Shown: piece by piece, positions 17,896 through 24,793 of the stretch
How positions within the stretch are numbered: the first letter of the stretch is position 1
Layout of the letters: the number at the start of each line of letters is the position of its first letter
Assembly: GCA_002441265.1 (NCBI GenBank)
Contig: DJVQ01000056.1
Span: forward strand, 30,778 to 81,790
From: Syntrophaceae bacterium UBA6252
GTDB lineage: Bacteria; Desulfobacterota; Syntrophia; Syntrophales; UBA6807
DNA length: 51,013 nucleotides
Direction: 5' to 3'
Translations under genes and position numbers: made by a program
Notes under the pieces: generated by a model
The model's input: the letters and a program-made list of their open reading frames with translations, nothing else
What the model was told of the DNA's origin: nothing
Databases searched by the model: none

Positions 17896-18053
17896 CATTC
17901 ATCCCAGGAGATAGCCCCGATGCAAAGGCTCCTTAACCTTTGCAACTCATGGAACCCGGCGGGGTTATCTCCAAGGTATTATTGTCCGTATTTAGAATCA
18001 ACCCTTTTCCCCCCGGGATTTTGTCGGTTCGAACAGGATCCCGGGTTTTTTTT
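17896..18053 (+). ncRNA. Structured small RNA candidate 1
   Basis: A long outer stem pairs GGAGATAGCCCC (17907-17918) with GGGGTTATCTCC (17961-17972), with one G-U pair. It encloses a perfect inner hairpin TGCAAAGG/CCTTTGCA (17921-17944) with loop CTCCTTAA. A 16-base unpaired 3' arm follows the inner hairpin. The loop is complementary to Shine-Dalgarno sequences. A sigma-70-type promoter lies upstream and a strong intrinsic terminator ends the unit, giving a transcript of about 158 bases. The same architecture recurs at 18262-18424 with different inner-stem bases. No known riboswitch or RNA family was recognised. It lies in a 2-kb gap, on the strand opposite both flanking genes. Confidence 0.6.
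18012..18053 (+). terminator. Rho-independent terminator of RNA candidate 1
   Basis: CCCGGGAT (18012-18019) pairs with ATCCCGGG (18038-18045) and is followed directly by eight T residues (18046-18053). This is a textbook intrinsic terminator on the plus strand. The gap holds no protein gene for it to serve other than the RNA unit. Confidence 0.85.
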
Positions 18054-18226
18054 GCCGCGGTCTCCGGACGATTCGGTTCTTTTCCTTTGCACTTTCACAT
18101 GACCCGTGCGGGCGATTTCCTCGGCAAGGACCCAGCAGCGGATCGATGGCTGCGATCACGGGATTCCGAGATCCGGATCCCCGATGGTATCGTCGTCCGT
18201 TCCGAAGAAAGGGACTGTTTTGGGAA

Positions 18227-18255
18227 TTGACATTGCCGTTCCCGTAGTATAGGAT
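18227..18255 (+). promoter_or_regulatory. Promoter for structured RNA candidate 2
   Basis: TTGACA (18227-18232), a 17-base spacer and TAGGAT (18250-18255) point to a start near 18262. TATAAAACGT (18261-18270) follows and is shared with the RNA 1 region. Confidence 0.5.
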
Positions 18256-18261
18256 AAAGTT

Positions 18262-18424
18262 ATAAAACGTCCACGGAGATAACCTCAGGAAAGGGCCCCC
18301 TCCCAATGCTCTTTCCATTCCCCTACGGGGTTATCTCCATGGCATCATCCTGAAGCACCGTGGCGTAGGGGGCTCACCCCGGCCTGAACAGTCACGGACG
18401 ACCGGCATGTGAGCCATGCCGGTC
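18262..18424 (+). ncRNA. Structured small RNA candidate 2 (paralog of candidate 1)
   Basis: The outer stem GGAGATAACC (18275-18284) pairs perfectly with GGTTATCTCC (18329-18338). The inner hairpin GGAAAGGGC/GCTCTTTCC (18288-18316) has the C-rich loop CCCCTCCCAAT. Outer-stem sequence is shared with candidate 1 while the inner stem differs but still pairs, which is covariation. After the outer stem both share GGTTATCTCC followed by a similar A-x-GG-x-AT-x-AT stretch. A 9-bp hairpin (GACCGGCAT/ATGCCGGTC, 18400-18424) may mark the 3' end, though without a T tract. Function is unknown; binding of mRNA ribosome sites through the loop is one possibility. Confidence 0.55.
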
Positions 18425-18603
18425 ATCCCCCGTTCCCCAAAAATCCCGCAACCTTCTCTTCGACCGATCGCCCCCGTCCTTCGGGGGGTTCCTGCCGGCC
18501 GGTTTCCGACTTTCCGTTATTCACGATGACGGCGGAGACGATCTCCAGGATCCCGGGTTCTTCCCCGCTGTCGGCAAAGAACCCGGCGGCGGATCCGGCC
18601 GGA

Positions 18604-18776
18604 TCATCCACAAGCCTGTGGATAACCCTGTTGAAAAGGTTGTTGATATGTCCGGTAACCGGTCCGAAAAGCAATGAGAATCTTCGGATTGTTCAGTTTT
18701 TGGGCGATACATTGTGCAATGATAACTATTGGATAATAAATTCGGTTCAGGTTCGGGGGGCTTATCAACAACCTTT
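18604..18776. other. DnaA-box-like cluster, origin-like region
   Basis: TCATCCACA (18604-18612), TGTGGATAA (18617-18625, a perfect DnaA box on the minus strand), TGTTGAAAA (18629-18637), TGTTGATAT (18641-18649) and TTATCAACA (18762-18770) are DnaA boxes or one- to two-base variants. The first four are spaced 12-13 bases apart. A 14-bp inverted repeat (18635-18648 with 18763-18776) embraces an AT-rich stretch (18721-18746). This looks like a replication origin or another DnaA-binding locus. No dnaA, dnaN, rnpA or mnmG gene is in view, so chromosomal oriC is not proven. Confidence 0.45.
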
Positions 18777-19246
18777 GAATATTCCTCCAGGAAATTGGTT
18801 TGATCGTGACCGGTGTCACAGGATCGCCTGTGTCCTGGCGGCTTTTCATCGATCGCCTCCGGTTCGTTTGGCTTGCTCCTTTTCCGGCGCCCCGGCGTTC
18901 GGAATGACGGTCCTTTACCGGGATGCCCCGGTCCGGGGCCGCTGCGGAGCGGGGCGGAAGGCGGACCGGAGGCGCGCCGACCCGAAGTGTCGGCGGTGTT
19001 CCACCGGAGACGGCGGGTTCTGCGAACCACTCGTGGAATTGCGAAGGGAAGCGCCTTGGGAAATCCTCGAGGAAATATCGCCTGTTGAGAACGGACAAAA
19101 GCTCGAAGCGGCGGTCACCGCCCTTTGGCTCGTATTCCGGGAGGCGGCGTTTCTCCCGGTCGCCGGTTCAGGGAGAGAGCGGGTATTTCCGCCCCGGCGC
19201 TTTCAAGGCGCCGGGGCGTGACAACCGATTCTTCCGGACGTCGTCC

Positions 19247-19410
19247 TTGACGGCTTCGTAAAAAGCCCATATGCTGCGTTACCCTTCTTCCCTCGTCCCT
19301 TTGGCGTACCATCAGTACGCCTCATTCCTCGGGATTCGGGCGCCTTGCCTATGGAGCTTTTTACTTTGCCGTTCGAAAAAGTGTTGAAATGGCCTTTTAC
19401 GACTTCATCA
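19247..19410 (-). repeat. Dispersed palindromic repeat, copy 3 (full)
   Basis: The 164-bp copy lies in the opposite orientation to copies 2 and 4. It shares the core with CAACACTTTTTCGAACGGC and the GGCGTAC/GTACGCC hairpin, which has a different loop. Its left end is TTGACGGCTTCGTAAAAAG; the right end is degraded to TCATCA. It starts 16 bases after the end of the second FIST gene and could end that transcript. Confidence 0.9.
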
Positions 19411-19426
19411 TGCGTCGATGAACGGC

Positions 19427-20539
19427 TTATGCGAAAAGAAGCATGGTCGATGTCTGATTGATGTGCCCGAAAAGCTCCTCGCCGTAAGTGCTGAAACCGA
19501 CAGTCGGAATATCCTTGAAGATGGCCGCGTATGGACCCACCTGGTTTTTGCTCTTCAGCTCGAGCGTTCTCAGAATGCAGTGGAAGTTGATGATCCCCGA
19601 GACGGAGCCCATGCCGTTTTTCATGTCGGCAACCGCCTTTTGCGTGTCCGCGACGATATCCGTCGACTCCAGGAGGGAGAGTTCCATGCCTTCCAGGATG
19701 TTGCAGTAAAAGACGATGCTGTTTCCCTCGATTCTCTGCGGGCTTCTCACATAAGGATCGCCGTCGATGACAAGGCCGATGGGATAACGCATAAAGGCAT
19801 CCGACGCTTTTTCGGCGGGCACTCCCACGGCTTCCGCATAAGCTTCTACGGCACTTTTCCCGTTGAATTCGATCACTTCGCGATATTTTTCGTTGACCTT
19901 TGTCGCCACAAGGGTTTTGTCAAGGATTCGGAAGCTCTGGGTCTTCAATATCGAGAAGGGTCCGGCCGCTTTCACCAGGGCGAGAATCGCGGCGTTGGAA
20001 TAAGCCTTGCCGTGGGCGAACACGAATGTTTTGGCAAACTTCAGGTCGTCTCCGGCCGATCCGCCGATGATGTTGATGTTGGTGACGTTGCCGACGGCAT
20101 CCATCAGGATTTCTTCCGTGCCGCTCAGGCCGTCGATCAGGATCAGGCCGACATACTTGTTAAAATCCATTTCCGACAGGGGTATTTTAAAATGCGCGTG
20201 AAAGGCGTCGATGGCCTTGTTCAGGGCGCCTTTGGCGTTTCCTTTCACGTCTTCCAGAACCTCCACCCGGAGATCCTCGATGATGCCGCCGGTCATCGCC
20301 ATGGCGACGATGGAGTTTTCCGACATGAATCCCGAGCATATCTCTCCGGCGGTGGTGCAACCGAATACGGATACGCCGGGGAAAGCCTTCTCCATTGCCG
20401 AGGCCAGTTCATCCGGCGGAAAGGCGGATGAGGCAAAGAACAGGACCGCCTTGGTCTCCATTCCGGAAAAATCCGATTTCAATGCAGAGACGGCCGCATC
20501 GGTCTGCTTTTCCGTGGTATACGAAACTTTGATTTTCAT
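19427..20539 (-). CDS. Second FIST-domain sensory protein
   Basis: The 370-residue soluble protein is a paralog of the FIST protein at 8274-9431. They share LIDGLS, IIGGSAGDDL and the C-terminal GFSTYGEELFG stretch. The N-half has FGCTTAGEI. It should bind a small ligand and pass the state to a partner. No kinase is fused or overlapping here. Its operon partner is a 66-residue protein 22 bases upstream, and a chemoreceptor gene lies before that on the same strand. The start follows AAGGGAGG. Repeat copy 3 lies just past its stop and a minimal repeat lies upstream of the operon. Confidence 0.92.
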   Translation of the reverse strand: MKIKVSYTTEKQTDAAVSALKSDFSGMETKAVLFFASSAFPPDELASAMEKAFPGVSVFGCTTAGEICSGFMSENSIVAMAMTGGIIEDLRVEVLEDVKGNAKGALNKAIDAFHAHFKIPLSEMDFNKYVGLILIDGLSGTEEILMDAVGNVTNINIIGGSAGDDLKFAKTFVFAHGKAYSNAAILALVKAAGPFSILKTQSFRILDKTLVATKVNEKYREVIEFNGKSAVEAYAEAVGVPAEKASDAFMRYPIGLVIDGDPYVRSPQRIEGNSIVFYCNILEGMELSLLESTDIVADTQKAVADMKNGMGSVSGIINFHCILRTLELKSKNQVGPYAAIFKDIPTVGFSTYGEELFGHINQTSTMLLFA

Positions 20540-20561
20540 TGTCTGTCCACCTCCCTTGAAA

Positions 20562-20762
20562 TTAGAGTTTTATGCCCATCTCTGCGGCAATGTTCCTGAC
20601 CTTGTCGACTACAGCCGGATCGTCATCGGACTGGCCCGTGAATTTGTTGGGATTCAAGCCTTTCAGGATCAGTTTGGTTGTCGTGGCAGCAGCCAGGGTG
20701 GGATTGCCTCCCGATTTCGAGGCGATGATCGTGTCGAGCATCTTCTTGATCTTGCCAGCCAT
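20562..20762 (-). CDS. Small 66-residue protein cotranscribed with FIST
   Basis: This is a real small gene by its GGGAGG ribosome site, its spacing (22 bases to the FIST start) and its balanced composition. It begins MAGKIKKMLDTIIAS and has an alanine/threonine-rich helix near residues 22-36, then an acidic turn with QSDDDPAVVDKV. No membrane segment or cysteine is present. I do not recognise a family. The tight linkage suggests it works with the FIST protein, perhaps as an adaptor. Its leader holds the 49-bp minimal repeat, ending 25 bases before the ATG. Confidence 0.75.
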   Translation of the reverse strand: MAGKIKKMLDTIIASKSGGNPTLAAATTTKLILKGLNPNKFTGQSDDDPAVVDKVRNIAAEMGIKL

Positions 20763-20786
20763 TTTATACCTCCCGATATTTTACAT

Positions 20787-20835
20787 TTGACGAACTCGTA
20801 AAAATGCCTGTCGACACTTTTTACGAAGCCGTCAC
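20787..20835 (-). repeat. Minimal 49-bp palindromic derivative of the dispersed repeat
   Basis: TTGACGAACTCGTAAAAA and TTTTTACGAAGCCGTCAC face each other across thirteen bases. They match the terminal inverted repeats of the large element with its ~130-bp interior missing. It lies in the leader of the 66-residue gene/FIST operon and would form a long hairpin. Confidence 0.75.
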
Positions 20836-21137
20836 ATTTTGTTTATCCTGATACATGCTGCCCCGGTGCGGACGCCACCGTCGATCGCGGCACCGAGGAA
20901 CCGTCCGCGCGAGGAATGCATCGCTGATAAAGAGCAATCGCCATACCAGGACAATCGATCTATAATAAGTTGTTTGATTCTCTATCCTTCGCAGGGAACC
21001 GGTTTTCGGGTGGTGTCAGCTTTCCGTGTAACCGGCCCGTCAATTTTTCCCCTTTTCCCCGGAGGAAATCCCGTCAATCCCGTTCGTCCCGTCCGTGGGG
21101 ATTGCAGGGGCGCCCCCGGCGTATCGCTCCGCAGCTT
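20836..21137. other. Gap between chemoreceptor and FIST operon
   Basis: No gene is visible. A plus-strand TATAAT (about 20961-20966) with a weak -35 (TCGCCA) 17 bases upstream is promoter-like, but points against the flanking genes. Three degenerate 9-base units of the type ATCCCGTCA lie in tandem near 21068-21094. Confidence 0.3.
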
Positions 21138-22667
21138 TCAGCCGGCCGCTATCGGAAGGGCCCCGGCATTTCCGGATGTGTCCGAGTGCTTTGCGGAGGA
21201 TAAGAATTCCCTGCGGCGCTTTTTCGCGGATCGGGAGGAATCGGATGGGCCCGGGCCGCTGCCGCCGCCGATGACGGCAATGAGATCATCCACATAAGAT
21301 TTCATCTGGTCCGCCTGGGCGTTCAATTCTTCGGATGCGCCGGCCGATTCCTCGGCATTCGCCGCCGTCGACTGGATCCCCTTGTTCATCTTCGATACCG
21401 CGTCGTTCACCTGGGAAATTCCCCCCGCCTGTTCCTGGGAGGCAACGGCGATTTCATCGATCAACTTGGCTATTTTTAAGGATATTTCCGTATTTTCCTG
21501 AAACGCCGCCTGGGTCTTCCGCGTCAACTCGCTCCCTTCATGAACGGCCTTGATGGTGCTGTCGATCAGTTCGTTCGTGTTTTTGGCGGCCTCCCCGGCC
21601 CTCATCGCCAGGTTTCTGACCTCGTCGGCGACGACGGCAAAGCCGGCACCGGCCTCCCCGGCGCGGGCCGCCTCCACGGCGGCGTTCAACGCCAGCAGAT
21701 TGGTCTGAAACGCGATCTCGTCGATGGTTTTGATGATCTTGCCCGTATCTTCGCTCGTTTTGTTGATGACGGAAATGGCGTTCACCATTTCATTCATGTG
21801 CGCGTTGGCCTTGTCCACGATCTGCCTGGCGTCCGACATCATCGTTTTTGCGTGTCCCGCGTTGTCGGCGTTCTGTCTGGTCGTGGCGGACATCTCTTCC
21901 ACGGAGGATGACGTTTCCTCCAGGGATACCGCCTGATCGGATGTGCCTTCGGCCAGATTCTGACTGGAGGAGGATACCTGGTTGGCAGCCGCCGCGACCT
22001 TCTCGGCTCCGCTTCGCAAGCCTTCGATGACCCGGCTCAGAGGACCGGTTATGGACCTGATGAGGACGAAGCTCAGGACCCCCATGATCACCAGTCCGAC
22101 GATGCTGATCATTACAATATTGCCGGCGATGTTGCCGCTGATCTCATCGTAGCGCGTGTTGGGCACCCCCACATAAAACATTCCGATGATCGCGCCTTCG
22201 GCGTTCCTGATGGGTTCATAGGCGGTCTGATTCCATGTTCCGACGACATTGGCCTTGCCGATGTAGCGCCTGCCGCCGGTGAGGGTTGTGTCGATGACGT
22301 TCTGCGACGCTTTTGTTCCCACCGCGCGTTTGCCGGAAGACATTTTCACGTTCGTGGCCACTCGGGTGTCGCCCTGGAAGAGGGTCACCGTATCCCCGGT
22401 GAGTTCTCCGATCGCATCGACGACGGCGAAATTGCCGCTCATTTCGGTTTCCCCCTTGAACAGTTTCCCGTCGCGGATCGACCAGACTCCCGGATACTTT
22501 TCGCTCAGGAGCGTACTGCCCATGGCCAGATCGCCGGCCAGTTTCTCCCGGGCGGTGGTGATGACCTTGCTTTTAACGATCCATATCGTCGAAAATCCGA
22601 TGGCCACGATGATGAGCAGAAAAACAAACACGAACGAGAGAATCTTCATTTTCAGATTGAACTTCAT
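21138..22667 (-). CDS. Methyl-accepting chemotaxis protein with periplasmic Cache-type sensor
   Basis: The 509-residue chemoreceptor has membrane segment 1 (about 8-30), a periplasmic domain (31-190), membrane segment 2 (about 195-217), a short HAMP-like linker and the cytosolic hairpin. The sensor has GVWSIRDGKLFKGE and ends AYEPIRNAEGAIIGMFYVGV, typical of single-Cache sensors of the Cache3 type. The hairpin tip is IDEIAFQTNLLALNAAVEAA, with RAGEAGAGFAVVADEVRNLA after it. No CheR-binding pentapeptide ends the protein. The ATG at 22667 is preferred, eight bases after AGGGGG; ATG 22673 is closer than usual. It precedes the 66-residue/FIST operon. Confidence 0.93.
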   Translation of the reverse strand: MKFNLKMKILSFVFVFLLIIVAIGFSTIWIVKSKVITTAREKLAGDLAMGSTLLSEKYPGVWSIRDGKLFKGETEMSGNFAVVDAIGELTGDTVTLFQGDTRVATNVKMSSGKRAVGTKASQNVIDTTLTGGRRYIGKANVVGTWNQTAYEPIRNAEGAIIGMFYVGVPNTRYDEISGNIAGNIVMISIVGLVIMGVLSFVLIRSITGPLSRVIEGLRSGAEKVAAAANQVSSSSQNLAEGTSDQAVSLEETSSSVEEMSATTRQNADNAGHAKTMMSDARQIVDKANAHMNEMVNAISVINKTSEDTGKIIKTIDEIAFQTNLLALNAAVEAARAGEAGAGFAVVADEVRNLAMRAGEAAKNTNELIDSTIKAVHEGSELTRKTQAAFQENTEISLKIAKLIDEIAVASQEQAGGISQVNDAVSKMNKGIQSTAANAEESAGASEELNAQADQMKSYVDDLIAVIGGGSGPGPSDSSRSAKKRRREFLSSAKHSDTSGNAGALPIAAG

Positions 22668-23415
22668 TTTCATTTCCCCCTGTAATGATGATGGAACCGC
22701 TGCGACAGGCGTGCAACCCCCGTTCGACGCCGCGGGCACGATATCGAAAGACATCGGGACGGCGCCGTTTCCCAACGATTGCGGGAGTCGGTGCTTCTCT
22801 TGAGAAAAGAAATTTCCGGAAATCGGGAATGACGGCCGCGCAGATGCCCGATGGCGGCCGTGCGGCGAAAACATTCGGAACCGCCCCTCTCCATGAGGGC
22901 CGCGGCATGTGCATGGGAGACATGGAACAGGCGGGAAGGCCGGCGAACGCGGCGACAAGCCCGTCGCCATCTCCTTTTCGCGCGTGTTTTGCGGAGGTCC
23001 TCAGGCCCTTTGAGGCGCTGCCCGTCCGGGAACGGTTCCGCAAAGGATCGATGAAAGGCTTTTCCTCAGGCCTTTCCCGATCGGCAAGGGTTTTTTCCAT
23101 GTCAAGTCGCCGGAACTTCTCCATTGTATATCCGCTTGCGATGTGCGTGGTCTCGGTTAGAAGATCACGATCCCTCAAATGCGTTGTCGGTGCAGGATCT
23201 CCGGCCCGTCATGGAGTCTTATCGGTGATCTTGGAAGATCACTTTAGTTTTTGATTCATGAGATGGTTATTCACTTGACGGATGAGACAGGGGAAGGGTG
23301 TTCCTTTGAACGGCCGCCGATTGCGATCTTTGCGCGGGGGAGAAACGCCGTGGTACGATCAGGGGGACATCGCGGCCCGATGCTTTGAGCGGTGCGTCGG
23401 GTCCGGTTGCCTTTC
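22668..23415. other. 748-bp gap without a convincing gene
   Basis: Frames on both strands cross this stretch, but they lack ribosome sites and family-like sequence. It contains an 18-bp palindrome (listed separately) and a second AAGATCAC at 23161-23168. It forms the upstream region of the chemoreceptor and the downstream region of bioB. A decayed gene is possible but not supported. Confidence 0.45.
23225..23242. promoter_or_regulatory. 18-bp palindrome, possible operator
   Basis: GTGATCTT and AAGATCAC are perfect inverted arms around two bases. AAGATCAC recurs at 23161-23168. No T tract follows on either strand, so a protein-binding site is likelier than a terminator. The bound regulator is unknown. 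Confidence 0.4.
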
Positions 23416-24399
23416 TTACCGGAAACCGGGCCAGGCGGCGATCATGTCCAGGTCCGTTTCGATGTTCCGCCCCGCCGTGGTCAGATAGTTCCCGATCATG
23501 AGGCCGTCCGCCCCGGCATGAAAGATCCAGGACTGGTAGTCCCGGAGGGTCACCTCCCTCCCGCCGCAGACGAGGATCTCCCGGCCGGGGAGGATGAACC
23601 GGAAGAGGGAGATGCATTTGAGCGCCTCCAGAGGGGGCAGAAGGGGCCGGCCGGCCAGGGCCGTTCCTGGAACGGGGTTCAGGAAGTTCATGGGCACGCC
23701 GTCCACTTCCAGGTCCCGGAGCGTGAAGGCCAGCTCCAGCCTCTCGGCCCAACCCTCGCCCAGTCCGAAGATGCCCCCGGAGCAGGTCCTGAGGCCCGCC
23801 TTTTTCGCGATCCGCACCGTTTCCACGTCCTCCTCGTACGCGTGGGTCGTGCAGACCCTGTGGAAGAAACTCCGTGCCGTTTCCAGATTGTGATGATAGG
23901 TCGTGACGCCGCTTTCCTTCAGCGTTCCCGCTGAGGCCTCGGAAAGCATCCCGAGGGAGGCGCACACGGCGAGGTCCGTCCGTTCCCGGATGAGCCGGAC
24001 CCCCCGGGCGACCTGATCGAGTTCCCTTTCATTCAGGGCGACCCCGCTCGTGACGATGGAGAACCGGGTGGCCCCCCTTTCCGCCATCTCGACCGCCCGC
24101 CCGGCCATCCGTTCGGGGGAGACGAGGGGAAAGGTCTCGACGCCCGTCCGATGCCGGGCGGACTGGGCGCAAAAGGCGCAGTCCTCGCTGCAGAAACCCG
24201 ACTTGGCGTTCAGGATGGCGCACAGCACCGGCGGACCGGACCTCCCGAACCGCCTTGCGATCCTGTGGGCGAAATGAAAAAGATCGGTGGTTTCCCCGTC
24301 GGGAAGGGCGGCGAGACGTTCGGCTTCTCCGGGGGAAAGTTCCCGTTCTCCATATTCCAGAATGCGGTCCGCCAGGGGGGCGATGAGGGGATTTGTCAT
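23416..24399 (-). CDS. bioB: Biotin synthase
   Basis: The 327-residue radical-SAM enzyme converts dethiobiotin to biotin by sulfur insertion. The 4Fe-4S/SAM motif CSEDCAFC (Cys70, 74, 77) is preceded by LNAKSGFC. Further family motifs are YHHNLETA, CSGGIFGLGE, NFLNPVPGT and the Arg-containing FRFILPGR region that helps hold the 2Fe-2S cluster. The ATG at 24399 follows GAAAGGA by ten bases; an in-frame ATG at 24420 overlaps that site. No other bio gene is adjacent. A BirA-type operator lies about 55-85 bases upstream, so biotin repression is expected. Confidence 0.97.
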   Translation of the reverse strand: MTNPLIAPLADRILEYGERELSPGEAERLAALPDGETTDLFHFAHRIARRFGRSGPPVLCAILNAKSGFCSEDCAFCAQSARHRTGVETFPLVSPERMAGRAVEMAERGATRFSIVTSGVALNERELDQVARGVRLIRERTDLAVCASLGMLSEASAGTLKESGVTTYHHNLETARSFFHRVCTTHAYEEDVETVRIAKKAGLRTCSGGIFGLGEGWAERLELAFTLRDLEVDGVPMNFLNPVPGTALAGRPLLPPLEALKCISLFRFILPGREILVCGGREVTLRDYQSWIFHAGADGLMIGNYLTTAGRNIETDLDMIAAWPGFR

Positions 24400-24453
24400 G
24401 GGTCCATGGTCCTTTCGCATAGAGAGACTTTCTCATAACGAATGAGAGCCCAT

Positions 24454-24485
24454 TCGTCAACCATAAAAAACGGATTGGTTTACAG
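24454..24485 (-). promoter_or_regulatory. BirA (biotin repressor) operator of bioB
   Basis: TCGTCAACC (24454-24462) and GGTTTACAG (24477-24485) are separated by 14 bases. They match the BirA half-sites TTGTAAACC and GGTTTACAA at 7 of 9 and 8 of 9 positions, with the usual 14-16-base spacing. Its place upstream of bioB supports the reading. Confidence 0.8.
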
Positions 24486-24683
24486 TAAAAGGGGTCCTTC
24501 GAACGCGGCATCCCGATCCTGACAGGTTTTGCCTTTCCCTGCCGCGCGCGACGGGAAGGAAGAACGCGGGAACGATCGGGATGATGGAGACGAAATGGCC
24601 GGCCGTAATCCCGGCTGACGCCGGTTCCAGTGCTTCCATTGCGGGAAGACGGACAAAGCGTGGCGATGGCGAAAAGAGGATGA

Positions 24684-24731
24684 AACGGGAACGGCCGGAA
24701 AGGTGATGTGAATTCCGGGCCGTTCCCGTTC
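24684..24731 (-). terminator. Long hairpin terminator after the lipoprotein gene
   Basis: ACGGGAACGGC-CGGAA (from 24684) pairs with TTCCGG-GCCGTTCCCGT around a short loop. On the minus strand it is followed by a moderately T-rich stretch (TTTCATCCTCTTTT). It begins about 60 bases past the stop of the 1462-residue gene. Confidence 0.65.
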
Positions 24732-24793
24732 GTGATCCGATTTCGTTTCGCACACGCCGCAGGCGTCTCTGGGCTTTCCGCCCTCTTCCGGTT

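Noticed and set aside
18020..18037. GGTTCGAA inside the loop of a hairpin looked like a tRNA T-arm
   Set aside because: The surrounding bases form the stem of an intrinsic terminator and no acceptor, D or anticodon arms could be placed around it.
18409..19221. 270-residue plus-strand frame across the origin-like region
   Set aside because: Low-complexity composition, no ribosome site, an antisense frame of similar quality, and it crosses RNA, DnaA-box and hairpin signals.
21068..21094. Tandem degenerate 9-mers ATCCCGTCA-like
   Set aside because: Only three imperfect units, likely chance in a C-rich gap; not strong enough for a finding.
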